NCBI GenBank assembly: GCA_031286555.1
Contig: JAITUD010000333.1
Coordinates: 1 to 5,563 of the forward strand
Direction of reading: 5' to 3'
Length of the DNA: 5,563 nt
Origin: Microbacterium sp.
GTDB taxonomy: Bacteria > Actinomycetota > Actinomycetes > Actinomycetales > Microbacteriaceae
The notes below the pieces were generated by a model. It did no database searches and was not told the origin of the DNA. It saw nothing but the letters and a program-made list of their open reading frames with translations. This document shows positions 1-4,876 of the stretch, one piece after another (position 1 is the first letter of the stretch; each line of letters starts with the position of its first letter). The position numbers and the translations under genes were made by a program.

Positions 1-570
1 CGCGGTGATGCCGCGCTGACGCGTGATCCAGCGGACCAGCTGCAGCGTCTCGACCTGGTAGCGCAGGTCGAGGGCGCTGGTGGGCTCGTCGAGCAGAAGC
101 AGTCTGGTGGCCTGCGCGATCGCGCGGGCGACGATGGCGCGCTGCGCCTGACCGCCGGAGAGCTCGGACAGGCGCCGGCTCTCGAGCTCGGTCAGGCCGA
201 GCAGCTCGATCGCGTCGTCGACCTTCTGCCAGTCCTTGCGTCCGGGGCGCAGGCCGTAGTGCGGTGTGCGTCCGAGCAGGACGGCCTCGCGCACGGTGAG
301 GTCGAAGGGCGCCTCGGCGGACTGCGGCACGTAGCCCACGGTGCGGGCGTGCTCGCGACGACGCAGCGAGAGCAGGTCCACTCCGTCGAAGAGCACGCGC
401 CCCGCGCTCGGGCGGTTCACGCCGGCGAGGATCTTCGTGAGCGTCGACTTGCCGGATCCGTTCGGCCCCAGCAGGGCGCAGAAGCTGCCCTGCTGCACGT
501 CGAGCGAGACGCCCTTCAGCACCTTGTGGCCGGGGTAGGAGAATTCGATGTCGGTGATCTCGAGGCTCAT
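1..570 (-). CDS. FecE/BtuD-type ABC importer ATPase, partial (C-terminus beyond window)
   Basis: Cytoplasmic ATP-hydrolysing subunit of an iron-chelate/cobalamin-class importer; the first 190 residues are present and the 3' end lies beyond base 1. Visible in order: Walker A GPNGSGKST at residues 35-43, Q-loop Gln83 in YVPQS, ABC signature LSGGQ at 137-141, Walker B LLLLDE at 157-162, and D-loop SALD at 165-168. The switch histidine would lie past the window edge. The ATG at 568-570 shares ATGA with the permease stop, so translation is probably coupled. All catalytic motifs within reach are intact, and nothing suggests decay. The 'TLTKILAG' after Walker A and 'VPQS...LTVREAVLLGR' are typical of the FecE/FepC/BtuD group. 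The subfamily is inferred mainly from the neighbouring FecCD permease, and the substrate is unknown. Confidence 0.95.
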   Translation of the reverse strand, partial: MSLEITDIEFSYPGHKVLKGVSLDVQQGSFCALLGPNGSGKSTLTKILAGVNRPSAGRVLFDGVDLLSLRRREHARTVGYVPQSAEAPFDLTVREAVLLGRTPHYGLRPGRKDWQKVDDAIELLGLTELESRRLSELSGGQAQRAIVARAIAQATRLLLLDEPTSALDLRYQVETLQLVRWITRQRGITA

Positions 571-1754
571 CGGAGGCTGCTCCTGCGCGTGAGGATGAGG
601 TTGATGAAGATCGGCGCGCCGATGAACGCCACCACGATGCCGACCGGGATGACCGCCGGAGCGAGGATGGTGCGGCCGACGGTGTCGGCCACGAGCAGCA
701 GCAGACCGCCGGTGAGCACCGAGAATGGCAGCAGGTAGCGGTGATCCGATCCGATGATGAGCCGGGCGATGTGCGGGCCGACCAGGCCCACGAAGCCGAT
801 CACTCCGCAGAAGCTGACCACCACGGCGGCGAGCAGCACCGAGACGCCGATGAGCCCCACTCGCAGCGCGGTCACGTTCACGCCGAGGCTCTTGGCCGCA
901 TCGTCACCGGCGAAGGCGACGGCGTTCAGATCCTTCGCGAACCAGAGGGTCACCGGCAGCGCGACCAGCACGATCGCGCCCACGATCTGCACGTCGTTCC
1001 AGGTGGCGTCGTTCACCGACCCGAAGGTCCAGCGCACGATCGCCTGCAGTGTGTTCTCGCTGGCGACGAACTGCAGCCCCGCGGTCAGCGCCTCGAACAG
1101 CTGAGTGATCGCGATGCCGAGCAGCAGCAGGGTGGCGACCGCCATCCGCTTCGCCGAGGCGAGGCCCAGCACGAGCGCGGAGACGGCGAGCGAGACGCCC
1201 AGGGCGCTCAGGATGATGACCCACGCCGGCAGTGTGGTCGCACCCGAGATCGTGATCGCGAGCGCGGCGCCGAATGCTGCGGCCGGCGAGACGCCGAGGG
1301 TGAACGGGCTCACCAGCGGGTTGCGCAGCAGCCCCTGCATGAGCGCCCCGGCCAGCGACAGCCCGGCACCGGCGATGAACGCCAGCAGCGCACGCGGGAA
1401 GCGCAGTTCGGTGATGATCGAGAAGGTGCGGGCGAAATCGGCCGGCAGAGTGCCGCCGAAGACCGCGAGCTGCACCGACCTCCAGACATCCGCGAGTGTG
1501 ATGCCGGCCGTTCCGATCACGACCGAGACGCCGATGGCCAGCACGGTGAGGACCACCGCGATGATCAGGGTGATCGCACGGGCGCGGGACAGCCGGTCGG
1601 CGAGCGTACGACGCCGATGACCGTCACGGGCACTGGCATCCGTCTCGCCGTCTTCCGGAGCGAGCACGGGAGCGAGGCGTTCGGCCTCGGTCGACGCCGG
1701 CACCGGCGCGGTCCCCCGCGCCGCGGCGTCCGTCGGCAGTGTCGACTGCGTCAT
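567..1754 (-). CDS. FecCD/BtuC-family ABC transporter permease
   Basis: Integral membrane channel subunit of a type II importer (iron-siderophore, haem or cobalamin class), 395 residues. After a hydrophilic N-terminal tail (about residues 1-58), the first membrane segment spans about 61-83. The family landmark runs from LRFPRALLAFIAGAG (117) through GALMQGLLRNPLVSPFTLGVS (136-156). The ATPase-coupling loop GDDAAKSLGVNV is at 283-294, GFVGLVGPHIARLIIGSDHR at 320-339, and PVGIVVAFIGAPIF at 370-383. Several further long hydrophobic stretches fit the roughly ten-helix fold. The ATG at 1752-1754 is chosen because it lies 2 bp after the binding-protein stop. The same frame stays open upstream through that gene, but that part is an overlapping shadow. 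The usual family length is about 330-350, so the excess is the polar N-terminal tail. A single permease gene implies a homodimer. Confidence 0.95.
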   Translation of the reverse strand: MTQSTLPTDAAARGTAPVPASTEAERLAPVLAPEDGETDASARDGHRRRTLADRLSRARAITLIIAVVLTVLAIGVSVVIGTAGITLADVWRSVQLAVFGGTLPADFARTFSIITELRFPRALLAFIAGAGLSLAGALMQGLLRNPLVSPFTLGVSPAAAFGAALAITISGATTLPAWVIILSALGVSLAVSALVLGLASAKRMAVATLLLLGIAITQLFEALTAGLQFVASENTLQAIVRWTFGSVNDATWNDVQIVGAIVLVALPVTLWFAKDLNAVAFAGDDAAKSLGVNVTALRVGLIGVSVLLAAVVVSFCGVIGFVGLVGPHIARLIIGSDHRYLLPFSVLTGGLLLLVADTVGRTILAPAVIPVGIVVAFIGAPIFINLILTRRSSLR

Positions 1755-1756
1755 GC

Positions 1757-2848
1757 TCAGGACCCCGAGGGCGTGCTGATGTAGGCGTCGACTCCGGCGA
1801 AGTCGGTGTCCTGGAAGTCGGTGATCCAGCGCTCGAGGTAGTCGTCGGGGTTCACGTCCTTGAACTGATCCGGGTGCAACCAGCTCGCGAGGTAGAGCGC
1901 ACCGATCGACTTCGCGAGGGCACTGGTCGCGTAGCCGCTGGCGACGTAGACCTGGTCGTCGGCGACGGCATCGACACCGCTCCATCCCGGCCTGGAGGAG
2001 ATCTCCTTGCGGGTCGCGGCGAACTTCGCCGGGTCGACGGGCGTCGCAGCGGGCTCGTACTCGTGCAGGATCAGCGCCGGGTTGCGCACCACGACCTCTG
2101 CGGGCTCCACCGTCAGCTCCTCCTGAGCGTCGCCGCCGGCGGCATCCGAGAAGATGTTCTCGCCCTTGGCCGCCTCGATGAGGGCGTGGAAGCCGGAGCC
2201 GGGCAGCACGGTGAGGTACGGGTCGACGGTCTCGAGGTACACCGGCTTCGTGTCGACGCCGCCCAGATGCTCGTCGAGCACACCGGTGATCTCGTCGTGG
2301 AAGGCCTTCACCTTCTCGGCGCCCTTCTCCTTGCCGAAGACCTCGCCGAGCAGGTCGATCGTGTCGTCGAAGACCTCGTAGTCCCACGCCGTCGCGACCA
2401 CGACGGGGATGTCGAACGCCTTCAGCTGCGTCGCCGCCTCTTCCCACGGAGCGTTGCGGGGCAGGATCACGACGTCGGGATCGAGGTCGGCGATCGCCTC
2501 GTAGTTGAGCTCGTTGAGGCCCTGGGCGATCACGTCCGACTTGTCGACGGGCAGGAAGGGAAGTCGCTCGAGCGAGACGCTGTCCACGCCCACGACGGTG
2601 TCGCCGGCCCCGATCGCACGGACGAACTCGTTGCCGTAGCTGTTCAGCACGACGGCCTTCTTCGCCGGCCCGTCCAGGGTCACGGTGCGGTTCTGGTCAT
2701 CGGTCACCGTGATGGCGGTGTCCTCTTCGGCGGCCGCCGGAGCCTCGGGGGTGATCGTGCCGCATCCGGCGAGAAGCGCGGCGGTGGCACCCGCGAGCAG
2801 GGTGAGCTGGATCGTCCGGGCAGGACGGGAGGTGAGTGCGTTCGACAT
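1757..2848 (-). CDS. Iron-chelate-type ABC transporter substrate-binding lipoprotein
   Basis: Extracytoplasmic receptor that delivers ligand to the permease encoded next, 363 residues. The N-terminus has a short charged region, a hydrophobic stretch and a lipobox LLAGC with the acylated Cys at residue 29, so it should be anchored to the outer face of the membrane. The rest resembles the FecB/BtuF periplasmic-binding domain: a beta strand 'KKAVVLNSYGNEFVRAIGAGDTVVGVD' early on, 'DLDPDVVILPRNAPWEEAATQLKAFDIPVVV' as the typical N-lobe pattern, a connecting helix, then the C-lobe ending in YLERWITDF. The ATG at 2846-2848 is preferred because it has a well-placed GAAGGAA and gives a correct signal peptide. 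An upstream in-frame start would add about 36 proline- and arginine-rich residues ahead of the signal. Ligand specificity (siderophore, haem, corrinoid) cannot be decided from the sequence. Confidence 0.93.
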   Translation of the reverse strand: MSNALTSRPARTIQLTLLAGATAALLAGCGTITPEAPAAAEEDTAITVTDDQNRTVTLDGPAKKAVVLNSYGNEFVRAIGAGDTVVGVDSVSLERLPFLPVDKSDVIAQGLNELNYEAIADLDPDVVILPRNAPWEEAATQLKAFDIPVVVATAWDYEVFDDTIDLLGEVFGKEKGAEKVKAFHDEITGVLDEHLGGVDTKPVYLETVDPYLTVLPGSGFHALIEAAKGENIFSDAAGGDAQEELTVEPAEVVVRNPALILHEYEPAATPVDPAKFAATRKEISSRPGWSGVDAVADDQVYVASGYATSALAKSIGALYLASWLHPDQFKDVNPDDYLERWITDFQDTDFAGVDAYISTPSGS

Positions 2849-2853
2849 CGGTG

Positions 2854-2860
2854 TTCCTTC
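2854..2860 (-). promoter_or_regulatory. Ribosome binding site of the substrate-binding protein
   Basis: GAAGGAA on the minus strand, 5 nt upstream of the ATG at 2848. It lies in the 41-bp gap after the preceding gene and fixes the start at the residue that begins the lipoprotein signal peptide. No terminator is seen in that gap, which supports read-through from the upstream gene. Confidence 0.75.
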
Positions 2861-2889
2861 GGGGTGGGGCGACAGAGCGGGATGCGGGG

Positions 2890-4050
2890 TCAGGCCTCGA
2901 CGCGGCTGCCGGGAACGGCAGGCTCGCCGAGGCTGAGCATCAAGCGATTCGCCCACGCGAAGAACGCCGTGGAGAACACGACATCCGAGATCTCGCCGGA
3001 TTCCAGCCCGACCTCGCGCAGCGCGGCGATGTCGTCCGGCGTCGCCGTGGGCGTGAGCTCGGAGAGGCGCGCGGCGAAGCGGATGACGGCGGTCCAGCGC
3101 TCGTCCTGGCCGTCGGCCAGCGGGTCGGTCCCGAGCGCCACATCGTCGGAGTCGCGCTCGAGCTGCACGGCGAGCAGACGATCGATGTCGTCGGCGCGCC
3201 CGGTCTGGAACTCCGCCTTCCGTGCGTGCACGGATGCGCAGTAGACGCAGCCGTTCACTTTGCTGGTCACGGCGGCGGCCAGCTCGCGCTCCCCGCGGGG
3301 CAGTCCGTCGTGGCCAAGGAACACGGCGTTGTCGAGGGCGCTACGCGCCTTCAGGACGGCCGGCACCCGGGCGAGCAGCCGGAAGTACTCGGAGTTGGTG
3401 GTGGCCTTGGCCGCGAACGACTCCACCTGCTCATCGGTCAGGTCAGCGACCTCGACCGCGGGAACCCACGGCTCCCAAGCGAGCACCTCACGGGTGAAGC
3501 GCTGCGGGATCTCGCTGCCGAGATAGGTGTGCGTCTCTGCGGTGTGGTTCCTGCCGTGCGCGACCGTCTCGCGGACGGCTCCGTCGTACCGAGCCGGACG
3601 CTCATCGCCCAGCACCGCGAGACCGTGCAGCGCCCGGAGCAGGTAGCTCTCGTAGGCGACGACCTGGCTGATCAGCACGATCTCGTCTGCGCCGACGCCG
3701 GCGACCTGCAACGCGAGCTGATCGTCGCGGGTCACGAGCCCGGGCGACACGGTGACCAGCTCGACGTGCTCGATGATCGCACGGAGCTTCGGATCGAAGG
3801 GAAGGGCGTCCTCGAGCACTGCAGGATCGGCGAGGGCCGCGTGATGCGCGGCCAGCTCGGCACCGCCCTGATGGCGGGCGACGAGCGCGGCGAGCGCGTG
3901 CAGCGTCGTCGTCGGGAGCACCTGCGGGGACTCGTAGAGCGCGGCGTAGGCCTCGCGGGTGTGCGCGAGCACCTCTTCGCGAACAGGCAGATCGCCGGAC
4001 TCGAGGGCGCGACCCAGCAGAGCGGCCAGGCGGTCGACGGTGGTGGTCAC
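2890..4050 (-). CDS. Fused double CMD/AhpD-like protein (Avi_7170-type + Avi_7169-type domains)
   Basis: Cytoplasmic protein of 386 residues in two alkylhydroperoxidase/carboxymuconolactone-decarboxylase (CMD)-like halves. The N-terminal half (about 1-150) lacks cysteine and carries the 'ADEIVLISQVVAYESYLLRALHGL' stretch seen in Avi_7170-like CMD proteins. The C-terminal half (about 185-380) carries RGERELAAAVTSKVNGCVYC followed by ASVHARK, with Cys268-x-x-Cys271, His275 and Glu256 in AhpD-like spacing. The position of the second AhpD histidine is Tyr270. It ends in FFAWANRLMLSLGEP, typical of the Avi_7169 family. The only two cysteines in the protein are the CxxC pair. Elsewhere these two domains are, as I recall, separate adjacent genes. 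The reaction is not established; peroxidase or thiol-redox activity is inferred from the motif. It is the first gene of the importer operon. The GTG at 4048-4050 is chosen for its strong Shine-Dalgarno; the ATG at 4086 or GTG at 4089 would add 12-13 residues but have none. Confidence 0.88.
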   Translation of the reverse strand: MTTTVDRLAALLGRALESGDLPVREEVLAHTREAYAALYESPQVLPTTTLHALAALVARHQGGAELAAHHAALADPAVLEDALPFDPKLRAIIEHVELVTVSPGLVTRDDQLALQVAGVGADEIVLISQVVAYESYLLRALHGLAVLGDERPARYDGAVRETVAHGRNHTAETHTYLGSEIPQRFTREVLAWEPWVPAVEVADLTDEQVESFAAKATTNSEYFRLLARVPAVLKARSALDNAVFLGHDGLPRGERELAAAVTSKVNGCVYCASVHARKAEFQTGRADDIDRLLAVQLERDSDDVALGTDPLADGQDERWTAVIRFAARLSELTPTATPDDIAALREVGLESGEISDVVFSTAFFAWANRLMLSLGEPAVPGSRVEA

Positions 4051-4057
4051 GCTCGTG

Positions 4058-4065
4058 CTCCTCGG
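4058..4065 (-). promoter_or_regulatory. Ribosome binding site favouring the GTG start at 4050
   Basis: CCGAGGAG on the minus strand, with AGGAG 7 nt before the GTG at 4050. No comparable purine-rich site precedes the in-frame ATG at 4086 or GTG at 4089. A plausible -10 hexamer at 4088-4093 would also start transcripts near 4081, downstream of those codons. Confidence 0.6.
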
Positions 4066-4087
4066 TTCGGTGAAGGGGATGTCCATC

Positions 4088-4116
4088 ACGCTATGAGGGC
4101 AGGCATTCCGCGGCCA
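4088..4116 (-). promoter_or_regulatory. Candidate promoter of the CMD-importer operon
   Basis: On the minus strand, TAGCGT (4093 down to 4088) fits the actinobacterial -10 pattern TAnnnT. It is preceded after 17 nt by TGGCCG, a weak -35 (3 of 6 matches to TTGACA). The predicted start near 4081 gives a leader of about 30 nt to the GTG at 4050. An identical ATAGCGT lies on the opposite strand before the riboswitch, which raises the chance that it is real. Confidence 0.4.
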
Positions 4117-4123
4117 GCGTCCG

Positions 4124-4152
4124 CGTAACCTCGGGAAATCAGGTTACGTAAC
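4124..4152. promoter_or_regulatory. Candidate operator: GTTAC/GTAAC inverted repeats between divergent units
   Basis: CGTAACCT (4124-4131) and AGGTTACG (4141-4148) form a perfect 8-bp inverted repeat with a 9-nt spacer. The right arm also forms the perfect 10-bp palindrome GTTACGTAAC (4143-4152). The site therefore holds three GTAAC/GTTAC half-sites, the two CGTAAC copies being 23 bp apart. It lies midway between the two divergent -10-like elements, about 55-70 bp upstream of each predicted start, a position that suits an activator or a shared regulator. The halves TAACCT/AGGTTA resemble half of a DtxR/IdeR iron box, but orientation and spacing do not match. The cognate regulator is unknown. 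Confidence 0.5.
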
Positions 4153-4191
4153 AAAGGGCTTCCCCTTCCGGAGCGGCCTCGTCGATCCCGG

Positions 4192-4200
4192 TGATAGCGT
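4192..4200 (+). promoter_or_regulatory. Candidate extended -10 promoter of the riboswitch-ribH unit
   Basis: TG, one base, then TAGCGT (4195-4200) forms an extended -10 of the TGnTAnnnT type. No convincing -35 is seen at the right distance, as is common for extended -10 promoters or activator-dependent ones. The predicted start is about G4207, exactly where the first helix of the FMN riboswitch begins. Confidence 0.5.
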
Positions 4201-4204
4201 CGAG

Positions 4205-4345
4205 CTGTCCTCAGGGCGGGGTGAGATTCCCCACCGGCGGTGTCGCGGCCAGTCCGCGCGAGCCCGCGAACGGTCCCCATGGTGGGGACCGCCGATCCGG
4301 TGCGATTCCGGAGCCGACGGTCACAGTCCGGATGAGAGAGGACAG
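4205..4345 (+). promoter_or_regulatory. FMN riboswitch (RFN element)
   Basis: cis-acting RNA that binds flavin mononucleotide and normally shuts down the gene behind it. Conserved landmarks are present in order: closing helix P1 (CTGTCCTC 4205-4212 with GAGGACAG 4338-4345, 8 bp); GGGGTGAGATTCCCC forming P2 (4218-4232) followed by ACCGGCGGT; helix P3 with CGCGG/CCGCG (4244-4248/4254-4258) and the GAGCCCGCGA stretch (4260-4269); a variable 7-bp hairpin GGTCCCC/GGGGACC (4272-4278/4284-4290); GCCGATCCGGTG with CCGG/CCGG (4297-4300/4308-4311); GGAGCCGACGGTCACAGTCC; and GGATGAGAGAG. P1 ends right at the Shine-Dalgarno AAGGAG (4346-4351). There is no room for a terminator before the ATG at 4361, so control is most likely at translation initiation. 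Confidence 0.97.
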
Positions 4346-4360
4346 AAGGAGCAGTCCACC

Positions 4361-4798
4361 ATGCCCAGAATCGCCATCGTCGCCGCGCAATGGCACGCCG
4401 AGATCGTCGAGCAGGCGGTCTCCGCGTTTCTCGAGCGCCTGACCGAACTCGGCATCACCGAGGTCGACGTGCACCGGGTGCCCGGCGCGTTCGAGATCCC
4501 GCTGCACGCGAAGCGCTTGGCCGAGACCGGCCGGTACGACGCGATCGCGACGAGTGCGCTCGTGGTCGACGGCGGGATCTACCGCCACGACTTCGTCGCC
4601 GCGACCGTCGTCGACGCGCTCATGCGCGTGCAGCTCGACACCGACGTGCCCGTGTTCTCCGCTGTGCTCACGCCGCACCAGTTCCACGAGCACGCCGAGC
4701 ACCGCGACTATTTCGCACGCCACTTCGCGGTGAAGGGCAGAGAGCTCGCCGACGCCGTCTCGGCCACGGTCGCGAGCCTCGCCACGATCGCCCCGTGA
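4361..4798 (+). CDS. ribH: 6,7-dimethyl-8-ribityllumazine synthase, RibH2-like (type II)
   Basis: Condenses 5-amino-6-ribitylamino-uracil with 3,4-dihydroxy-2-butanone 4-phosphate to give dimethylribityllumazine, the penultimate step of riboflavin synthesis, in the cytoplasm; 145 residues, a normal subunit length. Visible are IAIVAAQWHAEIV at the N-terminus with Trp11 in the aromatic substrate-stacking position, PGAFEIPLHAKRLA from 41, and VVDGGIYRHDFVA at 68-80, where His76 matches the catalytic histidine. LTPHQFHEHAEHRDYF follows at 103-118. The last two blocks differ from ordinary RibH (G-x-T-x-H-F-D-Y-V and L-T-T...E-Q-A) and closely match Brucella/rhizobial RibH2, which forms decamers. 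The ATG at 4361 follows AAGGAG after 9 nt, directly downstream of the FMN riboswitch. No other rib gene is adjacent, so it is a lone riboflavin gene rather than part of a rib operon. Confidence 0.95.
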   Translation: MPRIAIVAAQWHAEIVEQAVSAFLERLTELGITEVDVHRVPGAFEIPLHAKRLAETGRYDAIATSALVVDGGIYRHDFVAATVVDALMRVQLDTDVPVFSAVLTPHQFHEHAEHRDYFARHFAVKGRELADAVSATVASLATIAP

Positions 4799-4802
4799 CC
4801 GG

Positions 4803-4840
4803 AAGCGGGGCGGTGCCGGATCCCCGGAACCGCCCCGCTT
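4803..4840 (+). terminator. Hairpin terminator after ribH
   Basis: A perfect 12-bp stem AAGCGGGGCGGT/ACCGCCCCGCTT (4803-4814/4829-4840) begins 4 nt after the ribH stop. The loop itself can pair through CCGG/CCGG (4816-4819/4824-4827) around ATCC, lengthening the hairpin. No T-tract follows, which is common for terminators in high-GC actinobacteria. The stem is symmetric, but no convergent gene exists here, so it most likely ends the ribH transcript. Confidence 0.8.
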
Positions 4841-4876
4841 GACGTCCGTGTCGGCCCCTGCTGTCAGGATGCTGGA

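Noticed and set aside
1755..2447. Open frame that would extend the permease upstream to a 626-residue protein
   Set aside because: The upstream part overlaps the well-supported substrate-binding protein in another frame and reads as arginine- and glycine-rich low-complexity sequence typical of a high-GC shadow.
2849..2956. Earlier start for the binding protein, adding about 36 residues
   Set aside because: It would bury the signal peptide and overlap the end of the CMD gene. The ATG at 2848 has a good ribosome site and leads straight into the lipoprotein signal.
741..4128. Long plus-strand open frames antisense to the operon (about 350-500 residues)
   Set aside because: Their translations are compositionally biased (Arg, Gly, Asp, His) without domains or ribosome sites. 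They mirror codon bias of the real minus-strand genes.
4124..4157. DtxR/IdeR iron box
   Set aside because: AGGTTA and TAACCT halves are present but face outward across a 9-nt spacer. The inward 19-bp palindrome of known iron boxes is not formed, so iron control is not claimed.
4839..4870. Promoter TTGACG...CAGGAT for the hydrolase
   Set aside because: The spacer is 20 nt and the -10 lacks the leading T. The AGGA within it is equally well explained as the Shine-Dalgarno site, so it is noted only as a possibility.
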